From Mycolicibacterium aubagnense (GTDB taxonomy: Bacteria; Actinomycetota; Actinomycetes; Mycobacteriales; Mycobacteriaceae), in contig NZ_AP022577.1 of NCBI RefSeq assembly GCF_010730955.1, positions 5,146,001 through 5,210,000 on the forward strand: DNA of 64,000 nt. The letters run 5' to 3'. Below the pieces are notes generated by a model, which was not told where the DNA came from, made no database searches, and saw only the letters and a list, made by a program, of their open reading frames with translations. Below are positions 36,171 to 45,583 of the stretch, in pieces. Each line of letters opens with the position of its first letter. Positions within the stretch are counted from its first letter, which is position 1. The position numbers and the translations under genes were made by a program.

Positions 36171-37489
36171 CGATCGGCGGCGGCGTTGGCCGCCTTCTGC
36201 GCGTTGGCCAACGTCGATGCGACCGGCGCGCGGCCCAGGAACATCTCGTCGAAAAACGGCTTGACGGCGAGGAATCCGGCCGGGAAGCCGGCCCCGCCGG
36301 GTGCCGGGATGCGAGGGCCGTCCAACACTTCGAAAAACGGCTGCACGGCAATGCCGCGCTGTTTCCAGTAGTCGAAGTAGACCGGTTGGGCCCCGAGCAC
36401 CGCGGGCACCGCCGCTCCTTTGGCGCCCAGGAACGCGTTTCCGTCGGTGCTGCCCATCCACTCCAGCACCGCATGCACCGCGTCGGGATGGCGGGTGGCC
36501 GAACTGGCCGCGGCGGCAATCCCGTTGGTAACGCTGACGCGGCCGGCCGGGCCGCTGGGCAGCATCGCCACGCCCCAGCGGAAGCGCGCCTGATCGGCGA
36601 TGGCAGCCAGGTTGTAGGTACCGGACTGAAACAGCGCCATTCGCCCCTGCAAGAACTGGTTGCGGGAGAAGTCGCGGTTACCGTTGGTGTCGGCCGCTGA
36701 CGGGGACACGTGGTCGCCATTGATCAGCGTGACCAGATACTCGAATGCCTCCCGTGCGCCGGGGTTGTCGAACGCGAACCGGTCGCCGTCGCTGAACGTG
36801 CCGCCGGCCGAACCGATGTAGTTGAGATAGATCCCCTGTAGATCGTTGGCGGCGTTGTAGCCCCACTGCCGCACCTGCCCGGCGTCGAACCCCGGTGTCC
36901 CGGCGTGGTTTCCGTGCCGGTCCAGCGTGAGCCGCCCCAGTAGCGGACGCAGAGTGTCGTCGGGGCCGGGCGACCAGTGCAGCGTGTCCAGCTCGGCCGG
37001 GTCGATTCCCGTGGACGCCAGCAGATCGGCGTTGTAGTACACGGCGATGCCGCCGTCGGTCAGTTGCGGCACCCCCCACAAGGCTCCGTTGCGGGTGAAT
37101 TGCTGGTTCACCGACCGGTCCCACGCGGCGGAGGTGCCGTGGCCCAACAGTTTTTCGATATCCAGGAGCCGGCCGGTGTCGGCGTAGCCGGCCAGGTAGG
37201 CATTGGACAGCCAGAAGATGTCGTCGGCGCCGCCGCCCGCGACATCGGTGCGCAGCGAATCGAAGTACGACGCGTAGGCGACGACGTCCACCCGGACCTC
37301 GATGCCGGGGTGCCGGCGGGTGAACTCCGCGAACGACGCGCGGTATGCGGCAGCGACCTCGGCGTCCCACACCCGCACCGTGACAACGGTTTTCCCGGAG
37401 TCCTGTGTCCGGCCCATGAGTACGGCGGCCACGAGCAGAATTGCCATGGTGGCGGCCAGGGCTGCCACGAAGCGGGTCGAGAACTTCAT
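36167..37489 (-). CDS. uspC: ABC sugar transporter, solute-binding protein UspC
   Basis: 440 residues, the same length as M. tuberculosis UspC. An N-terminal hydrophobic segment ([18 protein letters not shown]) acts as signal or anchor, followed by a family 1 extracellular solute-binding fold ([40 protein letters not shown]). M. tuberculosis UspC is reported to bind amino sugars, so peptidoglycan-derived sugars are a plausible substrate. ATG 37489 overlaps the uspB stop by 4 bases. Last gene of uspA-uspB-uspC. Confidence 0.9.
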   Translation of the reverse strand: MKFSTRFVAALAATMAILLVAAVLMGRTQDSGKTVVTVRVWDAEVAAAYRASFAEFTRRHPGIEVRVDVVAYASYFDSLRTDVAGGGADDIFWLSNAYLAGYADTGRLLDIEKLLGHGTSAAWDRSVNQQFTRNGALWGVPQLTDGGIAVYYNADLLASTGIDPAELDTLHWSPGPDDTLRPLLGRLTLDRHGNHAGTPGFDAGQVRQWGYNAANDLQGIYLNYIGSAGGTFSDGDRFAFDNPGAREAFEYLVTLINGDHVSPSAADTNGNRDFSRNQFLQGRMALFQSGTYNLAAIADQARFRWGVAMLPSGPAGRVSVTNGIAAAASSATRHPDAVHAVLEWMGSTDGNAFLGAKGAAVPAVLGAQPVYFDYWKQRGIAVQPFFEVLDGPRIPAPGGAGFPAGFLAVKPFFDEMFLGRAPVASTLANAQKAANAAADR

Positions 37490-38325
37490 TTCATGCCGGT
37501 GACGACGATCGAGCGGACGATGTGCCGGCCCAGCACACTGAAGAGCAGGATCAGCGGCACGATCGCGACGGTCGTTGCCGCCAGCACCACGGTCCACTGC
37601 GCGTCGAACTGGGACTGCAGTCCGGCCGTGGCGACGGTCAGCACGCGCCATGATGCGCCGCTGGTGATCACCAGCGGCCACATGAAGCTGTTCCATTGCG
37701 AGACAACGGTGATCAGGCCCAGCGTGACGAGGATCGAACGACTGGCCGGCAGCACGACGTGCACGATGACATCGAGGGTGCCGGCACCGTCGATCCGCGC
37801 TGCGTGGATCAGGTCGGCCGGGATGGACCGGAAGTACTCGCGCAACAGGAAGATCGCGTACGGGGAGCCGAACATGAACGGCAACACCAACGCCCAGAAC
37901 GTGTTACGGAGTCCCGCCTCGGCCATCATCAGGTACAGCGGCACGACTGTGACCGTCGCCGGCACCATCAGGGTCGCCAGATACAGCCAGAACAGGGTGT
38001 CCCGCCCCGGAAATTCCAGCCGGGCGAAGGCGTACGCGGCGGTCACCGAAAACGCCAGCTGGCCCAACAGGATCACCGCGGTCATCAAAGCGGTCACCAG
38101 CGCGGCCCGGCCGAAACCGGCGTCGGCCAGCGCGGTGTAGTTGGCGAGTGTCGGTGGATTCGGCAAGGACAGCGGCGATTCGGTGTTGAACTGGCGGGCC
38201 GAGGTGAACGACGTCAGCAGGCCCAGACCGAACGGCACCAGGGTGATCGCGGCGGCGAGGGCAAGCACTGCGTAGATGGCCGCCGGCCGAGCCGACGACA
38301 ACAATCGAGCGTTACGTGAGGTCAT
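37486..38325 (-). CDS. uspB: ABC sugar transporter permease UspB
   Basis: 279 residues, six membrane helices of MalG type. The EAA loop that contacts the ATPase reads IPADLIHAARIDGAGTLDVI. Overlaps uspA by 14 bases and uspC by 4. No ATPase gene is in this operon; in mycobacteria a shared ATPase encoded elsewhere probably energises it. Confidence 0.9.
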   Translation of the reverse strand: MTSRNARLLSSARPAAIYAVLALAAAITLVPFGLGLLTSFTSARQFNTESPLSLPNPPTLANYTALADAGFGRAALVTALMTAVILLGQLAFSVTAAYAFARLEFPGRDTLFWLYLATLMVPATVTVVPLYLMMAEAGLRNTFWALVLPFMFGSPYAIFLLREYFRSIPADLIHAARIDGAGTLDVIVHVVLPASRSILVTLGLITVVSQWNSFMWPLVITSGASWRVLTVATAGLQSQFDAQWTVVLAATTVAIVPLILLFSVLGRHIVRSIVVTGMK

Positions 38326-39184
38326 AGCTGACCCGTCGGCGGAAGTAGCGATGCTGCACGAGTGTGACGCCGAGCAGCAGGACGAACAGGATCAACGCCA
38401 TCACAGCGGCGCGACCCACTGTGGCCGCCCCGAACGCCTCGGCGTAGATGCGGTGTGCGATCAGGTCGGTGCGGCCGTCGGGGCCGCCGCCGGTCAGTGC
38501 GTACACGGTGTCGAAAACCTGCGCCGCACTGACGATTCCCGTCACCAGGACGAAGAACAGCGTCGGCCGCAGCATGGGCAGGGTGATGCGGCGGAACCGT
38601 TGCCAGGTTGTCGCGCCGTCGATTCGGGCCGCGTTGTGCACATCGCTCGGGATGGCCAGGATCCCCGCGAGGAAGAACAGCGTCACGTAGCCGACGTTGG
38701 TCCACACCGTGATTGCCGAAACCAGCAGTAGGGCCAGCGTCGGGTCGGTCAGCCATTCGACGCGGTGTCCGAGAACGGTGCTGACGGCGCCGTCGGTGGG
38801 GCTGAGAATCCAACGCCACAACACCGCGATCGCCAAGGGTGAGCAGATCCAGGGCAGGACATACAGCGTGCGGAAGAACGCGGTGCCCGGCAGTCCGCGG
38901 GACAACAGCACGGCAGCTCCGAGGCCCAGCAGGGTTTGAACGGGAACCACGAGCGCGATGAAACCGAACGTCACCGCCATCGAGAGGCCGAATGTCGGGT
39001 CGGTCAGCACACCATGCCAGTTGTCGAGCCCGACGAACCGGATGGGTCCCAGCAGGTCCCACCGTTGCAGGCTCAGCCAGGCCACCACCAGCATGGGGAG
39101 CAGCATGAACATGACCACGCCGAACAGGCTGGGAGCGAGCAGCGCATATCCGGTCAGGGTGTCCCGAAACCTGCGGCGTGCCAC
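38312..39184 (-). CDS. uspA: ABC sugar transporter permease UspA
   Basis: 290 residues, MalF-type permease with six helices. EAA loop IPSDVHNAARIDGATTWQRF. First gene of the Usp operon. Divergent from tldD with only 38 bases between start codons, so the two promoters must overlap. Confidence 0.9.
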   Translation of the reverse strand: MARRRFRDTLTGYALLAPSLFGVVMFMLLPMLVVAWLSLQRWDLLGPIRFVGLDNWHGVLTDPTFGLSMAVTFGFIALVVPVQTLLGLGAAVLLSRGLPGTAFFRTLYVLPWICSPLAIAVLWRWILSPTDGAVSTVLGHRVEWLTDPTLALLLVSAITVWTNVGYVTLFFLAGILAIPSDVHNAARIDGATTWQRFRRITLPMLRPTLFFVLVTGIVSAAQVFDTVYALTGGGPDGRTDLIAHRIYAEAFGAATVGRAAVMALILFVLLLGVTLVQHRYFRRRVSYDLT

Positions 39185-39222
39185 CGGATCATTAAAGCGT
39201 GTCCGGCTACTACGGTGTAGCC

Positions 39223-40740
39223 GTGACTGCGCTGCGACGGGTTGATGCCGACTTCCTGGTCTTGCCGCGCCATGTGCTGGCCGAGGCCGCGGTGTCGGCC
39301 GCGCTGGCCGCTGGCGCGAGCTACGCCGACCTCCGGGTTCACCGGATCACCACCGAACACATCCAGCTGCGTGACGGCGAGTTGGAGACGTCGGTGGTGA
39401 CCCGCGAGATCGGGCTCGCGGTGCGGGTCATCGTGGACGGCGCCTGGGGTTTTGCGTCGCACGCGGAGCTGACCCCCGAGGTCGCGGCCGAAACGGCGCG
39501 CCGCGCGGTGCGGGTCGCGGCGACTTTGGCGCCGCTGAACGCCGAACGCATCGAGTTGGCTCCGGAACCCGTCTACACCGACGTGTCGTGGGTATCGCCG
39601 TACCGCGTCGACCCGTTCGAGGTGACCGCGGCCGACAAGATCGCGCTGTTGGGCGAGTATTCGGGGCGGCTGCTCGCGGCCGACGGAGTGGACCACGTGT
39701 CGGCGGGCCTGCAGGTCGTCAAGGAGCAGGTGTTCTACGCCGATGCCTTCGGCTCGTCGATCACCCAGCAGCGAGTGCGGGTGCAGCCGACACTCGAGGC
39801 CGTCGCCGTCGACACGGCCGCCGGTTCGTTCGAGAGCATGCGGACGCTGGCGCCGCCGACCGCCCGCGGGTGGGAAGCAGTCGCAGGTGACGAGGTGTGG
39901 GATTGGACCACCGAATTGGCCGAGCTGCCATTGTTGTTGGCCGAAAAGGTGAAGGCACCCAGCGTGACGGCCGGTCCCACCGACCTGGTGATCGACCCGA
40001 CCAATCTGTGGCTGACCATCCACGAATCCATCGGCCACGCCACCGAATACGACCGGGCCATCGGTTACGAAGCGGCCTACGCCGGGACGTCGTTCGCCAC
40101 GCCGGACAAGCTCGGCACCATGCAGTACGGGTCGCCGATCATGAACGTGACCGCGGACCGCACCGTCGAGCATGGTTTGGCCACCATCGGGTTCGATGAC
40201 GAGGGCGTGCGGGCGCAGAGCTGGGATCTGGTGCGCGACGGCGTCTTCGTCGGCTATCAGCTGGATCGGGTGTTCGCCCCGAAACTGGGCGTGGCCCGGT
40301 CCAACGGCTGCTCGTACGCGGATTCGCCGCACCACGTACCGATCCAGCGAATGGCCAACGTCTCGCTGCAACCGGGTACTGAGGACCTCAGCACCGACGA
40401 CCTGATCAGCCGGGTCGAGGACGGCATCTACATCGTCGGCGACAAATCGTGGTCAATAGACATGCAGCGGTACAACTTCCAGTTCACCGGTCAGCGGTTC
40501 TTCAAGATTCGAGACGGAAAGCTGGACGGCCAGGTGCGCGACGTCGCCTATCAGGCGACCACCACCGACTTCTGGGGTGCGATGGAAGCCGTTGGCGGAC
40601 AGTCGACCTGGCGCCTAGGTGGCGCGTTCAACTGCGGCAAGGCGCAGCCGGGCCAGGTGGCCGCCGTCAGCCACGGCTGCCCGTCCGCGCTGTTCCGCGG
40701 AATCAATGTGCTCAACACGCGAACAGAATCGGGGCGTTGA
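39223..40740 (+). CDS. tldD: TldD-type metalloprotease/maturation protein
   Basis: 505 residues. TldD/PmbA-family zinc metalloprotease with the HESIGHATEYDR metal motif (about residue 268); the family processes modified peptides with its TldE partner. Orthologue of Rv2315c. GTG 39223 is chosen because TACGGT (39211-39216) plus 6 bases precedes it, as in leaderless mRNAs, and because the family aligns from here; 39199 is an alternative. A CGGCTAC/GTAGCCG palindrome spans the start. Stop overlaps tldE by one base (TGATG). Confidence 0.9.
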   Translation: MTALRRVDADFLVLPRHVLAEAAVSAALAAGASYADLRVHRITTEHIQLRDGELETSVVTREIGLAVRVIVDGAWGFASHAELTPEVAAETARRAVRVAATLAPLNAERIELAPEPVYTDVSWVSPYRVDPFEVTAADKIALLGEYSGRLLAADGVDHVSAGLQVVKEQVFYADAFGSSITQQRVRVQPTLEAVAVDTAAGSFESMRTLAPPTARGWEAVAGDEVWDWTTELAELPLLLAEKVKAPSVTAGPTDLVIDPTNLWLTIHESIGHATEYDRAIGYEAAYAGTSFATPDKLGTMQYGSPIMNVTADRTVEHGLATIGFDDEGVRAQSWDLVRDGVFVGYQLDRVFAPKLGVARSNGCSYADSPHHVPIQRMANVSLQPGTEDLSTDDLISRVEDGIYIVGDKSWSIDMQRYNFQFTGQRFFKIRDGKLDGQVRDVAYQATTTDFWGAMEAVGGQSTWRLGGAFNCGKAQPGQVAAVSHGCPSALFRGINVLNTRTESGR

Positions 40741-42110
40741 TGATCAGTGCACCGCAGGTCGTCGACCTGGTACTTGCCGAAGCCGCCCGCCGCGGTCGGG
40801 CCGACGAGACCATCGTGCTGGTGACCGACAGGTCGACCGCGTCGTTGCGTTGGGCCCGTAACACCATGACCACCAACGGCGAATCCGTGAGCCGCGAGAC
40901 CACCGTCATTTCGATTGTCCGCCAAGGGGATAAGGCCCGGGTCGGCGCAATGAAATCCAGTGAGGTCGATCCGGACACCATCGCCGGCCTGGTGGCCGCG
41001 TCGCAGGACGCCGCGCAAGCCGCGCCCGAGGCGCGCGACAGCGCACCGGCGCTGACCGGTCAGGAGGTGCCCGATGACTGGGAGGCTCCGTCACCGCTGA
41101 CCGGGGCCGCGGTGTTCGGCAACGTCGCCGCGCGTCTCGTCGACGGTTTTCACCGCAGTGACGCGCTGTACGGGTTCGCTCGGCATGAGCTGGAAACCAC
41201 GTATCTGGCCACATCGGGTGGCATCCGGCGCCGGTTCACCCAACCGACCGGCTCGGTGGAGGTGAACGCCAAGCGGGGCGGCGCGAGCGCGTGGGCCGGG
41301 GTCAGCACCGCTGACTTCGGCGACGTGCCAATCGATTCCATGCTCGACGACCTGAGCCTGCGGTTGGGCTGGGCGTCGCGGACGGTGGAATTGCCCGCGG
41401 GCCGGTATGAGACGCTGATGCCCCCGTCCACCGTCGCCGACATGATGATCTATCTCGGCTGGACCATGGATGGCCGTGGGGCGCAGGAGGGTCGCACCGC
41501 GCTGTCGGCTCCGGGCGGCACCCGGGTGGGGGAGAAGCTCACCGATCTCGGTCTGACGCTGTACTCGGATCCCTTTGCGGCCGGGCTGAATTGCCTGCCG
41601 TTCGTCGCGACGTCGAGTTCGTCGGAGCGGGTGTCGGTGTTCGACAACGGACTCGACATCGGCCGCGTCGACTGGATTCGCGACGGCGTGGTCAACGCGC
41701 TGGCCTATCCACGTGCTGCCGCAGCGGAATTCGACGCTCCCGTGGCCGTGCCTGCCGACAACCTACTGATGACCGGTGGCGCCGTGGGTCTGGCCGACAT
41801 GATCGCCGGAACCGAACGCGGCCTGCTGCTGACCACGCTCTGGTATATGCGTGAGGTCGACCCGACGGTGCTGTTGCTGACCGGCCTGACCCGCGACGGC
41901 GTCTACCTCATCGAGGATGGCGAGGTGACGGCGGCGGTCAACAACTTCCGGTTCAACGAGAGCCCGCTGGACCTGCTGCGCCGGGCCACCGAGGCCGGCA
42001 TCAGCGAGACCACGCTGCCCCGCGAGTGGGGCGACTGGGCCACTCGGGCCCAGATGCCGTCGCTGCGGATACCGGACTTCCACATGTCGTCGGTCAGTCA
42101 GGCGCAATAA
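40740..42110 (+). CDS. tldE: TldE/PmbA-like protein
   Basis: 456 residues. PmbA/TldE family subunit that lacks the HExxxH metal motif and forms a heterodimer with TldD. Features include VTDRSTASLRWARN near the N-terminus and GLLLTTLWYMREVDPTVLLLTG toward the C-terminus (residues about 358-379, cut here by position). Orthologue of Rv2314c. ATG 40740 overlaps the tldD stop. 3' end overlaps convergent threonine aldolase gene by 17 bases. Confidence 0.88.
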   Translation: MISAPQVVDLVLAEAARRGRADETIVLVTDRSTASLRWARNTMTTNGESVSRETTVISIVRQGDKARVGAMKSSEVDPDTIAGLVAASQDAAQAAPEARDSAPALTGQEVPDDWEAPSPLTGAAVFGNVAARLVDGFHRSDALYGFARHELETTYLATSGGIRRRFTQPTGSVEVNAKRGGASAWAGVSTADFGDVPIDSMLDDLSLRLGWASRTVELPAGRYETLMPPSTVADMMIYLGWTMDGRGAQEGRTALSAPGGTRVGEKLTDLGLTLYSDPFAAGLNCLPFVATSSSSERVSVFDNGLDIGRVDWIRDGVVNALAYPRAAAAEFDAPVAVPADNLLMTGGAVGLADMIAGTERGLLLTTLWYMREVDPTVLLLTGLTRDGVYLIEDGEVTAAVNNFRFNESPLDLLRRATEAGISETTLPREWGDWATRAQMPSLRIPDFHMSSVSQAQ

Positions 42111-43119
42111 CTTTCAGCACCGTGGCGACATCCTCGTCGGTGGTGGCCCAAGAGCAGACGAACCGGATGATCGGTCGTAGCGGGTCGGGAGCGTGGACGG
42201 CGAAGCGCTCCCGCACCCGCGCCGTGGTTGCGGCGTCGAGGACGACGAACACCTCGTTCGCCTCGGTCGGTGCGGCCAGTCGCAGGCCGGCTGCGGTCAT
42301 TCCGGCGCTGAGGGTCGCGGCCATGCGGTTGGCGTGTGCTGCGGTCTGCAACCACAGGCCGTCATGCAGCATCGCCTCGAACTGGGCCGAGACGAAGCGG
42401 TGCTTGCTCGGCAGGTGACCGATCTGCTTCTGTACGAAGCGGATTCCGGGGAAGTACTCGGGGCGGCGGACCAGCACCGCGTCACCGAACAGCAGGCCGT
42501 TCTTGGTGCCGCCGACGGTGACGATGTCGGCGTCACCGATGGCGTCGCGGGGGTGGACATCAAGGGCGGCAATGGCGTTGGCGATGCGGGAACCGTCGAC
42601 GTGTACCAGCAAGTCGTGCCGGTGGGCGTAATCGATGAAGTCCGCCAGCGCGCCGGGTGACCAGACGCGGCCGTTCTCGGTGGATTGGGTGATGGTCACG
42701 ATGCGCGGCTGAGAATGATGGACCTCGCCGCGGCGGGCAATATGCCGATCCAGGTCGTGGGGCGCGATCAGGCCGTCATCGCTGGGCAGAGGAGTGAGCT
42801 GTGCGCCCGCGAGCCGAACCGGACCGCCGGCTTCATCGAGCAACGAGTGCGCTATGTCGCTGCACAGGATTTCCTGCCATGGCTGCACAGCCGAGGCCAG
42901 CGCGATGATGTTGGCCGCGGTCCCGGTCAGCGCGAACAGCACGTCGGCGTCGGGCGCATCGAAGGCCGCTCTGAGCGCTTGTGTGGCGCGATCAGTGCTC
43001 GGATCGGTGCCATAAGAACTCACGGTGCCCTGGTTCGCGGTGACGACGGCCTCGATAACGCGGGGGTGAGCACCAGCAGCGTTGTCGGAGGCGAATGCGG
43101 CCGAGACGGTCGAAGCCAT
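42094..43119 (-). CDS. ltaE: Low-specificity L-threonine aldolase (PLP-dependent)
   Basis: 341 residues. Fold-type I PLP enzyme of the threonine aldolase/beta-eliminating lyase family, cleaving L-threonine or allo-threonine to glycine and acetaldehyde. N-terminus SAAFASDNAAGAHPRVIEAV with the SDN motif; PLP lysine in VTVGGTKNGLLFGDAV (about residue 205); HVDGSRIANA for cofactor Asp. Start ATG 43119. Converges on tldE. Confidence 0.88.
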   Translation of the reverse strand: MASTVSAAFASDNAAGAHPRVIEAVVTANQGTVSSYGTDPSTDRATQALRAAFDAPDADVLFALTGTAANIIALASAVQPWQEILCSDIAHSLLDEAGGPVRLAGAQLTPLPSDDGLIAPHDLDRHIARRGEVHHSQPRIVTITQSTENGRVWSPGALADFIDYAHRHDLLVHVDGSRIANAIAALDVHPRDAIGDADIVTVGGTKNGLLFGDAVLVRRPEYFPGIRFVQKQIGHLPSKHRFVSAQFEAMLHDGLWLQTAAHANRMAATLSAGMTAAGLRLAAPTEANEVFVVLDAATTARVRERFAVHAPDPLRPIIRFVCSWATTDEDVATVLKVIAPD

Positions 43120-43154
43120 GCGTCGATGGTCTCATCGCGGCAATAATCCGATGT

Positions 43155-43976
43155 GTGGAGGATCTACTGACGGGCTTGATCGCATTGTCGCCGCCTGCTG
43201 ATCGCCGGCTCAATGCGGTGATGCGGCAGACATGTGCCGAAACATTGGGGCTGGCGGCGCTGCCGTATGAGGAGATCTTCGGGCCGGTGTCCGGCGCGGA
43301 GCCGCTGGTGGCGGAATACGCCGAGCAGTTCAGCACCGACGTGTCGGTGGTCACCGTGGCCCAGCGCGACCAGCTCACCGCGGCACTGGGCGCCAACAGT
43401 TTTCGCATCGTCGCGCTGATGTTCATCGCCGACTTCGTGCCGCGGGTGCGGGCCGGGTTCGCAGCGCTGGGCCTGCCGCCGGTTCCCGATCCCGACAGCT
43501 GGGACCATGAGACCGATCCGGTGGACCTGCTGCTCAACCGGTTCGCCAGTTCAGTTGGGGCACGACGTGAGCTGGACCCGGTGGTGACCGAGGTGGTCCG
43601 GTTGCGCGGCGCGGCCGCGCACAACTGCCGGCTGTGCAAGTCGCTGCGCGAGGGCACGGCGCTGGACGCGGGCGGCAACGAGTCGATGTACTCCGAGATC
43701 GAGCTGTACGAGTCGTCAACGCTGCTCGATGAGCGGCAGAAGGCGGCGCTGCGCTACGTCGACGCCCTGGTCTGGACGCCCTCTCGGATACCGGCCGAGG
43801 TGGCCGCCGGGGTGCAGGCGCACTTCTCCGACGCCGAGGCCACTGAGATCACACTGGATGTCATGCGCAACGCCATCAACAAGATCGCCGTCGCACTGGG
43901 CGGTGACGCACCGCGGGTCGCCGAGGGTACCGAGCGCTATCTGCTCGGGGCGGACGGGCAGCCGGTGTTCTCGTAG
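43155..43976 (+). CDS. Carboxymuconolactone decarboxylase/AhpD-like protein
   Basis: 273 residues. The helical region around RGAAAHNCRLCKSLREGTALDAG has the C-x2-C pair of AhpD-like alkylhydroperoxidase/CMD domains, usually redox active. The protein is longer than single-domain AhpD proteins and probably contains a second, degenerate CMD repeat N-terminally. GTG 43155 avoids overlapping the divergent threonine aldolase start; an ATG at 43095 is also in frame. Function unassigned. Confidence 0.72.
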   Translation: MEDLLTGLIALSPPADRRLNAVMRQTCAETLGLAALPYEEIFGPVSGAEPLVAEYAEQFSTDVSVVTVAQRDQLTAALGANSFRIVALMFIADFVPRVRAGFAALGLPPVPDPDSWDHETDPVDLLLNRFASSVGARRELDPVVTEVVRLRGAAAHNCRLCKSLREGTALDAGGNESMYSEIELYESSTLLDERQKAALRYVDALVWTPSRIPAEVAAGVQAHFSDAEATEITLDVMRNAINKIAVALGGDAPRVAEGTERYLLGADGQPVFS

Positions 43977-44073
43977 CGGCTCTCCGGGGCCTCTGAAAAA
44001 ACTTTGGTCACTTTGTTTGCGCTGGTCACAACAGGTAACTAGGACCACATTCGTCACAGCGAATTGTCGGTTG

Positions 44074-44091
44074 TTCGAACTAATGTTCGAA
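44074..44091. promoter_or_regulatory. LexA-type SOS box
   Basis: TTCGAAC-TAAT-GTTCGAA is a perfect palindrome containing the mycobacterial/Gram-positive SOS consensus TCGAAC-N4-GTTCGA. It ends 3 bases before the HNH gene start. The TAATGT inside it could be the -10 hexamer, so LexA would block RNA polymerase directly. Confidence 0.85.
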
Positions 44092-44093
44092 GT

Positions 44094-45491
44094 ATGGGAT
44101 TGACTGATCCGGCCTCCGTCGAGCAGGCGTACGCCGCTTACGAAGCCGCCGCGGCCGCGATCGCATCCCTGGACTACACCGGCCTGGACGTGCGGACATT
44201 GCTGGAGTTGCAGTCCCGTCGCGAAACCCTCAAATGCGCCGCCGAGGCGGTCGACCACCAGATTTTGGCCGCCGCTCAGACCCAGGCCACCGCCAAAGAC
44301 ATCGGCGCCAAAGACTGGCCCGAGGTCCTGCACATCCGGCACCGAATCGGCCGTGACGAAGCCCGCCGCCGGGTCCGTGACTGCGACCACCTCGGTCCCC
44401 GGTCGGCGATCACCGGGGAGCCGTTAGGTCCGGTGTGGGCGCTGGTGGCTGCGGCGCTGGCGGAGGGTGCGATCAATATCGAGCATGTCGCGGTGATCAC
44501 GAACTTTTTCGCGAAGGTGCCGTTGTGGGTGGACCCGGCCACCCTCGCCCAGTGTGAACGCGACCTGGTGTCCTGGGCGCGGTACAAGAGCCCCGAGGAC
44601 TTGCGGGCCGCCGCAAAAGCGTTGTTGTACCGGCTCGATCAGGACGGGCCCGAGCCCGACGATGACGAACGTGACCGCAAACGCGGCATCACCGTGAGCA
44701 AGCAGCGGTCTGATGGGACCTCGGAGGTCGCCGGCACCCTCACCCCGCAAGCCCGCGCCTATTGGGATGCGATCTACGAGAAATACGCCGCGCCGAGCAT
44801 GTGCAACCCCGCCGACCCGACGCCCTGCACATCCGGAACCCCGACCGCCGAACAGATCGCCGGTGACACCCGCACCGTCGCGCAGCGCCAGCATGACGCG
44901 CAGATGTGGGTCGCCCGCATGGCCCTGACCTCCGGGATGCTTGGTGAGCACAATGGGCTGCCGGTCTCGGTGGTGGCCACCACCACTCTGCAGGAACTGC
45001 AACAGGGTGCCGGCGTCGCCGTCACCCACACCGGGTCGAAACTCTCGATCCGAGACGTGATTCGGATGGCCTCCCGCTCGTACTGCTACCTCGCGGTGTT
45101 CGACCAACACACCAACATCCCGCTCTACCTGGGGCGGACCCGGCGCACCGCCACGCCCGGGCAACGCATCATGCTGTTCGCCCGCGACCGCGGCTGCACC
45201 AAACCCGGCTGCACCGCCCCGGCCTCGCGCTGCCAAGCCCACCACGCGGTATGCAACTGGCGCGACGACGGCCAGACCGACATCACCGACATGACCCTGG
45301 CCTGCGGCTGCGACAACGTCCTGGCCGACACCGGCGGCTGGACCACCACCATGAAAAACGGCCGAGCCCACTGGACCCCACCACCACTACTGGACGTCGG
45401 CCAACCAAGGACGAACCAATACCACCACCCGACGCTGTATCCGGCAGAGGGCGAGGACGCCGATGGTGAAAGCGACAGTCCGGCAAGCTAA
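44094..45491 (+). CDS. 13E12-family DUF222/HNH endonuclease
   Basis: 465 residues. The N-terminal DUF222 helical domain (about 1-330) is followed by a C-terminal HNH nuclease with zinc cysteines (GCTKPGCTAPASRCQAHHAV, about residues 368-387; then CGCDN). The family is the repetitive 13E12 group of mycobacteria, often present in many copies and damage-inducible. ATG 44094 lies 3 bases after a perfect SOS box, and TAATGT at 44081-44086 fits a -10 for a leaderless transcript; a start at 44064 would place the SOS box inside the gene. Substrate or role unknown. Confidence 0.9.
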   Translation: MGLTDPASVEQAYAAYEAAAAAIASLDYTGLDVRTLLELQSRRETLKCAAEAVDHQILAAAQTQATAKDIGAKDWPEVLHIRHRIGRDEARRRVRDCDHLGPRSAITGEPLGPVWALVAAALAEGAINIEHVAVITNFFAKVPLWVDPATLAQCERDLVSWARYKSPEDLRAAAKALLYRLDQDGPEPDDDERDRKRGITVSKQRSDGTSEVAGTLTPQARAYWDAIYEKYAAPSMCNPADPTPCTSGTPTAEQIAGDTRTVAQRQHDAQMWVARMALTSGMLGEHNGLPVSVVATTTLQELQQGAGVAVTHTGSKLSIRDVIRMASRSYCYLAVFDQHTNIPLYLGRTRRTATPGQRIMLFARDRGCTKPGCTAPASRCQAHHAVCNWRDDGQTDITDMTLACGCDNVLADTGGWTTTMKNGRAHWTPPPLLDVGQPRTNQYHHPTLYPAEGEDADGESDSPAS

Positions 45492-45538
45492 CCCGGCACC
45501 CCGCCACAGCACCCCACGCCGCGACGGCAGCACCGCAC

Positions 45539-45559
45539 GCACTGATATGAAATCAGTGC
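45539..45559. terminator. Hairpin between convergent HNH and thioesterase genes
   Basis: GCACTGAT and ATCAGTGC form a perfect 8-bp stem with a 5-base loop (ATGAA) in the 92-base gap between convergent genes. No clear T-run; probably bidirectional. Confidence 0.55.
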
Positions 45560-45583
45560 ATTGACGACACGGCCTGCCGAGAA

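Noticed and set aside
39154..40371. 405-codon minus-strand open frame opposite tldD
   Set aside because: Antisense shadow of tldD, no recognisable motif.
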